Source: Leptospira levettii
Lineage (GTDB): Bacteria; Spirochaetota; Leptospiria; Leptospirales; Leptospiraceae
Assembly: GCF_002812085.1 (NCBI RefSeq)
Contig: NZ_NPDM01000001.1
Coordinates: 1,240,001-1,304,000, forward strand
Direction of reading: 5' to 3'
Length of the DNA stretch: 64,000 nucleotides
Shown here: one piece after another, positions 1 to 8,984 of the stretch
Position numbering within the stretch: position 1 is the stretch's first letter
Layout: each line of letters begins with the position of its first letter
Translations under genes and position numbers: made by a program
The notes under the pieces: model-generated
Database searches by the model: none
What the model was told of the DNA's origin: nothing
Seen by the model: the letters and a program-made list of their open reading frames with translations, nothing else

Positions 1-1047
1 TTTTCCTTGGCCTAAATTAAATCCTGTCACTTCCGAAACACTAAAAGAGGAAATTTGGTAAAACCCACCATATTTGATTCCCAAAGTATCAAACACTTTC
101 CACACAAGCCCCATCTCCAAAGAAACGGAAGCACCACCTAGTCCACGCATCAATCCTTCTTTTGATTGGAATGCTGTTAAATCAGTTTTGGAAACAGGTG
201 AGCTAAAAACAACTTGGTTACTTGCATTTAAACTACCTGTGGAAGATGTTTCAATTCCATAACTCAGTAGTTTTAATTGGCCAGCAAAGATTGTTAAATC
301 TCCAATCATATAAAAATTGAGCCAATCAGTGATGGATGTAGCAAAACCATAATTCATTCCATAATTTTTTGTTCTAAATTCTACAGAACCGGTTGAGAAC
401 GCATAACCTTCTGTTACAGTTTGTTCTCCTGTTCGTAAAAATGGAAATTTTAATTGGAAAGATTGGAATGGGCCTTTCGATGATAATTCAGAATAACTAA
501 AACTCAATTCAGATGATGTTGAATCTGTTAAATAGTTAATGGGACCTAAACCGATTTTAAATCCCACTTCATTCACACCAGATCTAACCTTATCATTCAG
601 ATAAAGTCCATTTGTACTAAAACTAGTCCTTGTATCGTTATATTGTTCTCCTTTCGCATAAACAAATCCAATAAAAAAATCTTCTGAGAATTGATGTGAG
701 TATTTTATACGTGGCGAAATTGTGGAGGTTGGTCTTGATTCCGCACTCTCTGTGATGATACCAGGAGGGTTTAAATTATTATTTGTGTTACTACTGTTGA
801 CAAAACTGGAAGCAACACGTGCAGAATTGAGAATACTTGAGACGGATTGCGGTCCACCCTCTGAAGGAGTTTGTACAAATTCACCAGCAAGTTCTAACAC
901 GGCTAGTCTCGATCCAAAAAACGATTTTTTGGGAGGGGGACTAGTTGGAGGATTTGGTTCTGGAGTTGTTTGGGTAACGGGTTGTGCCAAAAGTGGAACA
1001 GAGAAAAATAAAACGAATATAAGATGGAAAAATAGTTTGCTTCGCAT
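1..1047 (-). CDS. Putative outer-membrane beta-barrel protein, C-terminus cut by window edge
   Basis: Reading the minus strand from an ATG at 1047 gives 349 codons open to the window edge, so the C-terminus is missing. The protein starts with a signal peptide (MRSKLFFHLIFVLFF...LLAQ), then a Pro/Thr-rich linker (about residues 22-42). Long stretches of alternating polar and hydrophobic residues follow, with many Ser, Asn, Phe and Tyr, as in spirochaete outer-membrane barrels. I recognise no named family. The surface-barrel role is inferred from composition and signal peptide only. Plus-strand reading frames here are shadows. Confidence 0.75.
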   Translation of the reverse strand, partial: MRSKLFFHLIFVLFFSVPLLAQPVTQTTPEPNPPTSPPPKKSFFGSRLAVLELAGEFVQTPSEGGPQSVSSILNSARVASSFVNSSNTNNNLNPPGIITESAESRPTSTISPRIKYSHQFSEDFFIGFVYAKGEQYNDTRTSFSTNGLYLNDKVRSGVNEVGFKIGLGPINYLTDSTSSELSFSYSELSSKGPFQSFQLKFPFLRTGEQTVTEGYAFSTGSVEFRTKNYGMNYGFATSITDWLNFYMIGDLTIFAGQLKLLSYGIETSSTGSLNASNQVVFSSPVSKTDLTAFQSKEGLMRGLGGASVSLEMGLVWKVFDTLGIKYGGFYQISSFSVSEVTGFNLGQGK

Positions 1048-1146
1048 TCTTTCAAAAATGAAAATCTTAGATTCTGTTTCTATCAAAAAAAAATTAGAAT
1101 CGCAAGTTGGAATAAAAAATGAGCAAACATTGGAAATAAATTTCCA

Positions 1147-2373
1147 TTAGATTGTGTGTTGTCCTAATTCAAAATAAAACGTTGTGCCTTCTTTTGATAC
1201 ACTCTCCACCCAAATCTTACCACCATGTTGTTCTATAAAATCTTTGCTTAAGATGAGACCAAGTCCAGTGCCAACTTCCTGTGCTGTTCCAGGTGTTGAA
1301 ACCTTTTGATCTAAACGAAACAAGGAATTGATTTGATCCTTCGACATACCGATTCCTTCATCTTTCACATAAAAACAATGACTTTTAGAATTAGTATCAT
1401 TCTTTGTTTGGGAAAAATTACATCCAATTTCAATTGTTTGGTTATGATTGCTATACTTGATTGCATTTGAAATTAGATTACGAAATATTGTTTCGATCAT
1501 AAAAGAATCAGCATTCAATTGAAACGATTTGGGAATTAGATTCTGAATTGTTAAGTTTTTTTTATGAATTGATAAGGACAAAAGATCTATCGTTTTGTGA
1601 ATTAATTCGTATAAAGAAATCAATACAGGTTGGAATGTGATCATGCCGTTTTGAGTGCTTGCCCAATGGAGCAAATTTTCCATTAGTGAATAGAGTTTTT
1701 CAGATGATTCATTTAAAATTTGTAAGTTAAGAAATTTATCTTCGTCGGAAAGGATTGTAATTTTTTCACTTAAACTTTTGGTAAACTCTCTATGTGACCC
1801 AAGTGGTCCCTTCAAATCGTGAGCAATAATTGAAAAAAATTTGTCTTTGGTTGCGTTTAATTCACTCAACCGAAGTGCTGCTTGTTTTAGTTTTGACTCA
1901 TTTAACTTTTGTTCAGTGATATCTCTTACGATTGCACAATTGTATTTTTTACCATCGTATTCAACTAAGTTAACCGTCACTTCAATTGGAAAGGTAGTTC
2001 CATCTTTTCGTTTGTTAATTGTTTCTAATGTAAAAGATTTTCTCTCCAAAATCTCTTGCCAGTGAGCATCCCAAATCTCTTTGGTGAAGAGGGGATCAAC
2101 TTGAAACATTGTCATCGATAGAAATTCTTCTTTTGAATATCCAAAATTGATACAAGCAGCATTGTTTACAAAAATATACTTACCTTTTTCATCTAACCAC
2201 AGGATCGAATCGGAAATAGTATCAATAGAATATTGTGTGAATTGAAGTAAGTTGTTAATCTTTGTTTGGTGATAGTTTTGGTTAATTTGAGTTTGTTTTA
2301 GAGTTTGGTTCTCCTGTTCTAGTTTTTGGATCTCAGCGAGGAGGACTTCGTAGGTTTTTTGCGAAGTAGGCAT
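1147..2373 (-). CDS. PAS-domain sensor histidine kinase
   Basis: 408 aa, apparently cytoplasmic since no membrane segment is visible. Order: N-terminal coiled coil (about 5-45), PAS domain (about 48-165, with GYSKEEF and the PAC-like RKDGTTFP and VRDITEQK), HisKA with phospho-acceptor His in IIAHDLKGP (about 185), and HATPase_c with N-box NLISNAIKYS, G1 DEGIGMS and G2 GTGLGL. There is no receiver domain and no adjacent response regulator, so it is an orphan kinase whose partner must be elsewhere. The PAS domain presumably senses a small ligand or redox state; the signal cannot be read. Confidence 0.93.
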   Translation of the reverse strand: MPTSQKTYEVLLAEIQKLEQENQTLKQTQINQNYHQTKINNLLQFTQYSIDTISDSILWLDEKGKYIFVNNAACINFGYSKEEFLSMTMFQVDPLFTKEIWDAHWQEILERKSFTLETINKRKDGTTFPIEVTVNLVEYDGKKYNCAIVRDITEQKLNESKLKQAALRLSELNATKDKFFSIIAHDLKGPLGSHREFTKSLSEKITILSDEDKFLNLQILNESSEKLYSLMENLLHWASTQNGMITFQPVLISLYELIHKTIDLLSLSIHKKNLTIQNLIPKSFQLNADSFMIETIFRNLISNAIKYSNHNQTIEIGCNFSQTKNDTNSKSHCFYVKDEGIGMSKDQINSLFRLDQKVSTPGTAQEVGTGLGLILSKDFIEQHGGKIWVESVSKEGTTFYFELGQHTI

Positions 2374-2503
2374 AAGGAATGACTTATTTTACAAAGCTTA
2401 CAAAAAATTGCCAAGAATTATGTGGAATTCAATTTAAGATTCCAATACTGGAATTTGACTTGACCAAGTAAAAATGGTACATCTAACTTAACAGCCTCTA
2501 GTT

Positions 2504-4267
2504 ATGGCTTGTCTGTTTTGTCAAAATGGTTCAAAAACATTTTCTCGTTTGGAGCCTATCCAAGAATTGAGCCAAACTCCTAAGTTTCCGATCCATGATA
2601 TTGTAGGAGAAACACTAAATCCCTACCGAGAAATTTATGAATGTTCCGAGTGCCATCAGTATTGGTGGATCCGAGTCAAAGGGACAGGAGACCCAAGGTC
2701 CACCTATCCAGAGTACTACGAACAAACTGCGGAATTAATTGATGACCAACGATTAGAATTGATACGTAATCCATCAGTGGAACACCTTTTGCGTTATGGT
2801 GGATTCAACTATCCTTATTCCTTTTTTACAGAAGTTTTGGAAAAAATTGCAGTAAAGGAAAGAGATTCACTCAAACAAATTTTTTTAAAAAGAACTCAAA
2901 ACTTACCCAGTTCGGCAAAACTTTGGTTGCGTACTTGGTTTCAAAGGGAATTTCCAAACGAATTTTTGGATGAGAAAACAAAAGGATTTCCAAGTGAAGT
3001 CAGTTTACTGCATACGATGCGAGAAGGCGAATCCATTTTGGTTACAGAGTGGATCTCGATCGATCAATTTGTGATTCTATCTATTCTCGATGATACGTAT
3101 ACTCTCACGGCCTTTCATTTCATTGAAAAAAGAATCCTTTGGAGTCAGTCAGTCAAACGACCGTTTACGGAAGGTTTATCCATTCCTTATTTGTTTTATC
3201 AGTCTGGACATTTGTGTTATTACCAAGGATTTCAAAAAGGATCAGAATATGATTCCAAACTCAACCGACCAAATGAGTTGTTATTATTTGATCTGAATGG
3301 TAATTTAAAAATTTCAATTCCACTTGCCTTTCGTTGTTACGAAGTTCTGTCAACTGAAGAAAGAGATGTTTCTGAATACCGAGTGGTACATAACTTTTCT
3401 TTTACGATCATCGATGAAACATTATACCTTCCCCATGGGAATCAGATCCATATCTACAATTTAAAATCAAAACAATTGATCCAAACATTAAAATCTCCAA
3501 ATGGTGATGCCTTTTCTGGTAAAACTTTCCTTACTGAAACAGGAATCATCCTTTTTCAAACATTAAAAGGAGTATTTGCAATTAACAATGATTATGAGAT
3601 TTTATTTCAATACAGTTCCAAGTTTCACCCAGTTTTTATTGATTCAAAATTAAATTTTTACTACTATTATGCAATCGTAGACAACATCCAAACGGGGGAA
3701 CAAAAACGATTTTCAAAAACGCATGATTCGGGTATCAAGTTACCATTTGAAATCACATCTCCTCCTTTAGAATTCAAAAATCGAATTTTGATTCCCTTTG
3801 TTTGGGACAAATCTTATTTGTTAGATGATAAACTCAATATCATGAAGGAATTGGACTTTACTTGTACAGATACCTTAGGTCCTCATTCTTTTGCTGTAAC
3901 AAAATCACCCATTCTCATCGTAGAAGATAAACTTGTATTCACTAATGATTACCATTCCATTCAAATGATCGATGAGATGGGAAACGAGATCATTCATTTT
4001 CCGATCCAATCTGAAGTAATCAAATTGTTTAGTTTTGATGGAAAACATACTGTTATCACTCTTTCTTGTTATGATGAGTACAGTGAAGAGAATCAAATCG
4101 AATTAATATTACTTGCTGAAAATGGAGAACAACTACTGCGAAAAATTTTTCTAGGACCAGAAGGATTGAGTGTCAACTTCGATGGATTTCTCATTTTTAC
4201 GCAACAAAATCTGATTTATTCATACGATTTGTTTCAGGAAATAGAAAGAATTAAAAATCCAAAATGA
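2504..4267 (+). CDS. Zinc-ribbon protein with beta-propeller-like C-terminal region
   Basis: 587 aa, unrecognised family. The N-terminus has paired cysteines CLFC and CSEC (with HQYWW) about 45 residues apart, suggesting a treble-clef or zinc ribbon. Residues from about 165 on form repeated beta-rich blocks (for example LLLFDLNGNLK, IHIYNLKSKQLI and LLDDKLNIMKEL), as in WD/PQQ-like propellers. There is no signal peptide, so it should be cytoplasmic. Its stop overlaps the next start (ATGA at 4264-4267), so it is translationally coupled to a SpoIIE-type phosphatase. A role as regulator or substrate of that phosphatase is inference. Confidence 0.8.
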   Translation: MACLFCQNGSKTFSRLEPIQELSQTPKFPIHDIVGETLNPYREIYECSECHQYWWIRVKGTGDPRSTYPEYYEQTAELIDDQRLELIRNPSVEHLLRYGGFNYPYSFFTEVLEKIAVKERDSLKQIFLKRTQNLPSSAKLWLRTWFQREFPNEFLDEKTKGFPSEVSLLHTMREGESILVTEWISIDQFVILSILDDTYTLTAFHFIEKRILWSQSVKRPFTEGLSIPYLFYQSGHLCYYQGFQKGSEYDSKLNRPNELLLFDLNGNLKISIPLAFRCYEVLSTEERDVSEYRVVHNFSFTIIDETLYLPHGNQIHIYNLKSKQLIQTLKSPNGDAFSGKTFLTETGIILFQTLKGVFAINNDYEILFQYSSKFHPVFIDSKLNFYYYYAIVDNIQTGEQKRFSKTHDSGIKLPFEITSPPLEFKNRILIPFVWDKSYLLDDKLNIMKELDFTCTDTLGPHSFAVTKSPILIVEDKLVFTNDYHSIQMIDEMGNEIIHFPIQSEVIKLFSFDGKHTVITLSCYDEYSEENQIELILLAENGEQLLRKIFLGPEGLSVNFDGFLIFTQQNLIYSYDLFQEIERIKNPK

Positions 4268-6282
4268 AAATTAAAATCCTCATCTTACAATGTTTGGTAT
4301 TTTTGATTTGCTCTGAATTGTCAGCAAACGAATCCATTGTCAATCTAAACCAAATCCAAGAAAAACCAATTCATTTAGCAAAGTATATGTATGTTTTGGA
4401 GGATACCAATCATCAAATTGAATTCCAAGATTTAAGGTTGAATGATTCCAAATTACCTTTTCATCAGAATCCAAATGCAAAAGAAGCCTTCAACTATTCC
4501 TATTCTAAATCAACCTATTGGCTTAAGGTAAAGATTGTAAATCCATATGAGTACGAATTTGTTTCTAGTTTGGTTGTGAGTTATCCGAGATTAAAGACTT
4601 TGGATTTGTATTTTGAAACAAATGAAGGAGTGAAATTCATTCCTTCTGGGTATGCTGTAGCAGCAATGCATCGACCATATCCTTCCAGAAATTTTGTTTT
4701 TCCCATTGTCTTTCCAAAAAATGCAACTTCTATACTGTACTTAAAAGTACAATCTCCAAACGCAATCAACTTACCAATTCAACTTTGGAAACAAAAATCC
4801 TATGACCGACATGAAATCGATGATCATGTATTGCAGGCGATCTATTTTGGAATGACACTTGCGATGATCGTGTTTAACCTTTTTGTATTTTTGATTCTAA
4901 GAGATATTAGTTATTTACTATATGTTTTGGTTGTATTGAGTTCTGCGATTGCGATCGCAACTCATAATGGAATTGCTTCCGAGTATTTATGGGACAACTC
5001 ACCTTGGTTAGACCAATATGCCATCAATTTACTGATTTCAGTTGTATTAATTTTATTCCTTATTTTTATGCGGACATTACTTCAGACTAAAAAAGTATTA
5101 CCGCGTCTTGATCGAATCAATTGGATTTTAACTTTAATCCAATTGATACTCCCTATTCTTTACATTGTAAACTTTGATATGTTTATCAAATGGTTAGTTT
5201 TAAGTCATACGATTACTTCTTTATGGATCCTTATCATCGGTGTAATTTGTTCTTTTAAAAGACAAAGGATTGCTTATTTTTTTCTTCTAGCGTTTGCCTT
5301 TTTGTTCCTTGCCCTTATCATTTCAACATTAAGAGCATTAGGATATATTCCTACAAATGTATTTACAATGGAAGGTCCACAATATGGATCGGCTGCAGAG
5401 ATGATGTTACTTGCTTTTGCATTGGCTGATCGTTACAATTTTATCATTAAAGAAAAAGAAATCGCGGAGAACAAGGTCAAAATCAATTTAGAAAGATCAA
5501 ATTTAGAATTGGAAGAAAAAGTAAAAGAAAGAACATTTAAACTTAACCAAACGCTCAATGTATTGAGAAAAGATCTATTTGTTGCAAAAAAAATTCAGGA
5601 AAATTCTATCTCTGTTGATGTAAAATTATTAGAACAACTCAATTTTGTATTCAAATACCTTCCAGTCTCAGAAGTAGGTGGTGATTTTTTTGACATCACT
5701 CATCTTAAGGATTCGCGATTTAGAATTTTGGTAGCGGATGCAACGGGCCACGGAGTGCATGCTGCTATGATCACTATGGCGATCAAAGGTTTGTATGATC
5801 CAATTAAAGAATTTGAACTCACTCCAAGTAAAGTGATGGAAATCTTTAATGAAGAATTTATGGATAATTTTGTTTCATTAAACAGCTTACTGACCGCCAT
5901 CATCATCGATATACACTTTGAAGAACAAATAATTCAATTTGCTTCTGCTGGTCATCCTTCTGCCGTGTTAATTCAAAATGGAAAATTAAATCTGTTAGCA
6001 AAAACAGGAAGAATGATTGGACTCAAAAAACAAACCCAGTATGAAAATGTTGAACTTAAATTTGAATCAGGAAACCGATTGTTTATTTTTACAGATGGTG
6101 TATATGAAGCATTTAATCAAAATGATGAAGAATTTGGGGAAGAGAAACTCCATGAACTTTTTTTGAACACCACTCATTTGTCTTTATCTGAGGTGGAAGA
6201 AGAACTATTAAAATCCCTCCAAAATTTTCAGAATGGGCAGGAAAGACAGGATGACCTAACCATTTTGGGTTTTGATCTGTAG
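4264..6282 (+). CDS. 7TM-DISM receptor with SpoIIE/PP2C-type serine phosphatase domain
   Basis: 672 aa. A signal peptide (about 1-21) precedes an extracellular beta-sandwich of the 7TMR-DISMED2 kind (about 30-165), seven membrane helices (about 190-400) and a coiled coil (about 400-440). A PP2C-like SpoIIE phosphatase domain runs from about 450 to the end, with metal-binding motifs VGGDFFD, DATGHGV and FTDGVYE and the terminal DDLTILGF. Such proteins sense carbohydrate or other periplasmic ligands and dephosphorylate anti-sigma-antagonist-type partners. No STAS or anti-sigma gene is adjacent; the coupled upstream zinc-ribbon/propeller gene is the only neighbour. Confidence 0.93.
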   Translation: MKIKILILQCLVFLICSELSANESIVNLNQIQEKPIHLAKYMYVLEDTNHQIEFQDLRLNDSKLPFHQNPNAKEAFNYSYSKSTYWLKVKIVNPYEYEFVSSLVVSYPRLKTLDLYFETNEGVKFIPSGYAVAAMHRPYPSRNFVFPIVFPKNATSILYLKVQSPNAINLPIQLWKQKSYDRHEIDDHVLQAIYFGMTLAMIVFNLFVFLILRDISYLLYVLVVLSSAIAIATHNGIASEYLWDNSPWLDQYAINLLISVVLILFLIFMRTLLQTKKVLPRLDRINWILTLIQLILPILYIVNFDMFIKWLVLSHTITSLWILIIGVICSFKRQRIAYFFLLAFAFLFLALIISTLRALGYIPTNVFTMEGPQYGSAAEMMLLAFALADRYNFIIKEKEIAENKVKINLERSNLELEEKVKERTFKLNQTLNVLRKDLFVAKKIQENSISVDVKLLEQLNFVFKYLPVSEVGGDFFDITHLKDSRFRILVADATGHGVHAAMITMAIKGLYDPIKEFELTPSKVMEIFNEEFMDNFVSLNSLLTAIIIDIHFEEQIIQFASAGHPSAVLIQNGKLNLLAKTGRMIGLKKQTQYENVELKFESGNRLFIFTDGVYEAFNQNDEEFGEEKLHELFLNTTHLSLSEVEEELLKSLQNFQNGQERQDDLTILGFDL

Positions 6283-6379
6283 GTTTATTTTTTTGGAAAA
6301 AAGGTTTAATATTAAATTATTTTATATCAAATGAGAAGAGAAATCCGTCTATTTTCTAAAGGATCGAATAGGAAATTAT

Positions 6380-7456
6380 ATGAGTTTGTTGTTTGAAAAA
6401 GCAAAATTAGGAAATTTAGAATTAAAAAATCATGTTGTAATGGCACCCATGACAAGATCGAGATCAATAGGAAATGTTCCAGGTGAAATCGTCGCCACAT
6501 ACTACGAACAAAGATCAGAAGCAGGGCTTATCATTACAGAAGGAACTTCTCCATCTCCGAATGGTTTAGGTTATGCGAGAATCCCTGGAATTTTTTCAAA
6601 AGAACAAACAGAAGCATGGAAAGTTGTTACTGATAAGGTTCATAAAAAAGATAGCAAAATTTTTATTCAATTGATGCATACTGGTAGGATTGGTCATGAA
6701 TTTAATTTACCAAAATCAGCAAAGGTTCTTGCTCCATCTGCCATTATGGCAAAAGGCAAAATGTGGACAGATAGTAATGGAATGGTAGATCATCCAACAC
6801 CAAAAGAAATGTCCAAAGATGAAATTCAGTCTACAATACAAGAATTTGTTTTAGCATCTAAGAATGCAATTACCGCCGGATTTGATGGGGTTGAATTACA
6901 TGCAGCAAACGGATATTTGTTGGAGCAATTTTTACATCCTTCTTCCAATCAAAGAACAGATGAATATGGTGGCTCAATTGAAAACCGTATTCGATTTATT
7001 CTTGAAGTGGCTAAAGCAGTATCAGATGCAATCGGTAAAGAAAAAACGGGAATCAGATTATCTCCTTATGGAGCCTTTAACGATTTATTTCCTTTTGAAG
7101 AAACCCATGATGAATATTCTTTATTGGCACAAAAATTAAATGAACTTGGTATTGTGTACATTCATTTAGTGGATCATTCTTCAATGGGCGCACCAACTGT
7201 TGAACCAAAAACTGTTTCTGCTATCAGAAATAATTTTAAACAAACTCTTATTTTAAGTGGAGGGTATGATTCAGAACGTGCTGAAGCAGATCTAAAATCA
7301 GGTAACGCTAATTTGGTGGCATTTGGAAAACCATTCCTTGCAAATCCAGATCTAGTGACTAAATTCCAAAAGAAGATACCTCTTGCAAAATTTGATGAAG
7401 CCACTTTGTATACTCCCGGAGAAAAAGGTTACATCGATTATCCACTTGTTTCCTAA
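6380..7456 (+). CDS. Old Yellow Enzyme family NADH:flavin oxidoreductase
   Basis: 358 aa, typical length for the OYE/NemA/XenB class. It is an FMN-dependent TIM barrel that reduces activated C=C bonds of enones, nitro compounds or nitrate esters. Seen: N-terminal MAPMTRSRS, active-site region GFDGVELHAANGYLLEQF, NQRTDEYGGS and the C-terminal phosphate-binding LVAFGKPFLANPDL. A ribosome site is weak; the ATG at 6380 gives the conserved N-terminus. It stands alone with no adjacent regulator. The physiological substrate cannot be assigned. Confidence 0.95.
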   Translation: MSLLFEKAKLGNLELKNHVVMAPMTRSRSIGNVPGEIVATYYEQRSEAGLIITEGTSPSPNGLGYARIPGIFSKEQTEAWKVVTDKVHKKDSKIFIQLMHTGRIGHEFNLPKSAKVLAPSAIMAKGKMWTDSNGMVDHPTPKEMSKDEIQSTIQEFVLASKNAITAGFDGVELHAANGYLLEQFLHPSSNQRTDEYGGSIENRIRFILEVAKAVSDAIGKEKTGIRLSPYGAFNDLFPFEETHDEYSLLAQKLNELGIVYIHLVDHSSMGAPTVEPKTVSAIRNNFKQTLILSGGYDSERAEADLKSGNANLVAFGKPFLANPDLVTKFQKKIPLAKFDEATLYTPGEKGYIDYPLVS

Positions 7457-7525
7457 TTGATACAAGCGCTCATTTTTATGGGCGCCTCAATTTGAACTTT
7501 AACAGAAGCTAAATTTTATAAAGGA

Positions 7526-7582
7526 ACGGGCTCCTACGGGGTCCGCGTTCGCTCCCGTCCAAAGAGGTTTCACCTCATTGGA
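7526..7582. repeat. GC-rich intergenic hairpins in the 7457-7764 gap
   Basis: The 308-bp gap holds no gene I can support. It contains a GC-rich block unlike the flanking DNA. ACGGG (7526-7530) can pair with CCCGT (7554-7558). TCCAAAGAGGT (7558-7568) pairs with ACCTCATTGGA (7572-7582) with one mismatch and a 3-nt loop. The rest is AT-rich. This looks like one of the short dispersed intergenic repeats of this genome; it could also act as a transcription barrier after the OYE gene. Confidence 0.5.
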
Positions 7583-7764
7583 CCTAAAGCCCTCCAGATC
7601 CCTGGCGCAAATGGACTCCTCTCACTTCATTTCTGTCCCCAAATACCAAAACGTCTCCAATGTATTAGTCATTTGCAAAATGGAATGTACAGATCTTACA
7701 TGAAAATCCATTCCTGGAAAATTCTCTCCTTGTCGCATCTGTTATAGTGGATTTAATTTTCACT

Positions 7765-8373
7765 ATGTCAAACACGCTCATACAACAAGAAACAAGCAAA
7801 GTACACAAAGAAGTCATTGGTGCGAACGAAAAATATGCATCGGAATTTGGGAAAAAAGGCGAACTAGCGCTCCCTCCTGCGAGGAGTTTTACCATCCTTA
7901 CTTGTATGGATGCAAGACTGGATCCTGCCAAATATGCAGGCCTTGCAGAAGGTGATGCACATGTGATCCGTAACGCTGGTGGTCGAGCAAGTGATGATGC
8001 CATTCGTTCCTTGGTGATATCGTATAAGTTATTAGGTACCAAAGAATTTTTTGTCATCCATCATTCAGACTGCGGGATGGAGTTATTCACCGATCCAATC
8101 ATACGCAATCTCCTCTCGAAAAGTCTAAAAACAGCAACGATTGATTCAAATGGTTGGCGAAACGTAGAAGAATCAGGTGGCTCGGACGAAGCGAAGTACA
8201 TTCCTTTTTTAACCTTCGATCATTTGGAACAAAGTGTCATCGATGATGTCAAAAGAATCCGAAACCATCCTTTGATTCCGAAAGACATCCCTATTTATGG
8301 ATATTATTATGATGTCAAAACTGGAAAATTGATAGAAGTCAAAGAAGCAACAAAGATCGGTAGGGCTTCCTAA
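7765..8373 (+). CDS. Beta-class carbonic anhydrase
   Basis: 202 aa. It interconverts CO2 and bicarbonate using one zinc. Zinc ligands are visible as Cys in CMDAR and as His and Cys in HHSDCGM; the Asp-Arg dyad is in CMDAR. An in-frame GTG at 7747 lies upstream, but the ATG at 7765 (MSNTLIQQE) fits the family N-terminus better. The insertion between HHSDCGM and the C-terminal [11 protein letters not shown] strand is long but normal for the plant-like, low-complexity subgroup. Monocistronic, cytoplasmic. Confidence 0.93.
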   Translation: MSNTLIQQETSKVHKEVIGANEKYASEFGKKGELALPPARSFTILTCMDARLDPAKYAGLAEGDAHVIRNAGGRASDDAIRSLVISYKLLGTKEFFVIHHSDCGMELFTDPIIRNLLSKSLKTATIDSNGWRNVEESGGSDEAKYIPFLTFDHLEQSVIDDVKRIRNHPLIPKDIPIYGYYYDVKTGKLIEVKEATKIGRAS

Positions 8374-8461
8374 AACAGATCGAATCAAACAGTGGTACTA
8401 CGAACTTTTCCAAACTAAATTTCTGAGTTTTTGAAATCATCTTCCAGAAAGGGAGGGAATC

Positions 8462-8540
8462 TGATAGAGAGGACTTATTGGGTGGCGGGTCTAGTTCCCC
8501 ACCCTAATCGGGCGGGGATACTCATATCCCAAGTGTACCC
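8462..8540 (+). repeat. Dispersed GC-rich palindromic repeat, intact copy
   Basis: TGATAGAGAGGAC at 8462 is followed by TATTGGG, TGGCGGGT (8483-8490), CTAGTTCCCC, ACCC, a short AT spacer and GGGCGGGGATAC. Two alternative hairpins are possible: GGGTGG with CCACCC, and CCCCACCC with GGGCGGGG. The left half recurs at 11905 and the right half at 30061, the two ends of the integrated element. This copy therefore shows what the empty insertion target looks like. The rest of the 8374-8605 gap holds nothing else I can support. Confidence 0.8.
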
Positions 8541-8605
8541 AAACAAATCCAAGAAATTCCCAGGTCTAACAATTCCGATTGACGAAATAGCATCCATCAC
8601 TTTAT

Positions 8606-8621
8606 TTAACCAAAAGGTTAA
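8606..8621 (+). promoter_or_regulatory. Palindromic operator upstream of arsR-type gene
   Basis: TTAACC AAAA GGTTAA is a perfect inverted repeat ending 8 bases before the ATG of the ArsR-family gene, and a further half-site GGTTAA overlaps the start region (8632). Position and symmetry fit an autoregulatory binding site for the ArsR-type repressor encoded just downstream. Binding is inferred. Confidence 0.65.
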
Positions 8622-8629
8622 TTAGCTAA

Positions 8630-8983
8630 ATGGTTAAATTAGAGCAAACGGAAGAATCCTTAAATTCTACCTTCCAGGCACTTGCTGATCCAACGCGTCG
8701 AAAAATCCTTATGCAACTTGTCTCTGGAGAAGCGACTGTCTTGCAATTAGCAGAGCCATTTCAAATGAGTCTGCCAGGTATTTCAAAACACATCAAAGTC
8801 TTAGAGAAAGCTGGTTTGATTGAAAGAGGGAAATCAGCGCAATATCGCCCGTGTCGCATCAAAACAGAAGCATTAGAAGAAGCTAATTTATGGTTACAAC
8901 AATATAAAAAGTTATGGGAAGAACGTTTTGATCGTTTGGACCAATACTTGATGGATTTACAACAAACAAAAGGAAAAGAATAG
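8630..8983 (+). CDS. ArsR-family winged-helix transcriptional repressor
   Basis: 117 aa with the compact winged helix: LADPTRRKILMQLV, then VLQLAEPFQMSLPGISKHIKVLEKAGL (recognition helix) and the wing ERGKSAQYRPCRI. No metal-binding CxC is present, so it belongs to the SdpR-like subgroup that is usually paired with SRPBCC/AHSA1 proteins, as here. It ends one base before the next gene's start. A perfect palindrome lies just upstream, suggesting autoregulation of the four-gene operon. Confidence 0.93.
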   Translation: MVKLEQTEESLNSTFQALADPTRRKILMQLVSGEATVLQLAEPFQMSLPGISKHIKVLEKAGLIERGKSAQYRPCRIKTEALEEANLWLQQYKKLWEERFDRLDQYLMDLQQTKGKE

Positions 8984-8984
8984 T

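Noticed and set aside
722..1150. Open frame on the plus strand (142 codons)
   Set aside because: It runs antisense to the clear signal-peptide-bearing outer-membrane gene on the minus strand; composition (Gly/Val/Ser-rich, low similarity to anything) fits a shadow.
8431..8625. Small plus-strand frame over the dispersed repeat
   Set aside because: It consists mostly of the palindromic repeat and ends at the operator; no ribosome site and no protein-like pattern.
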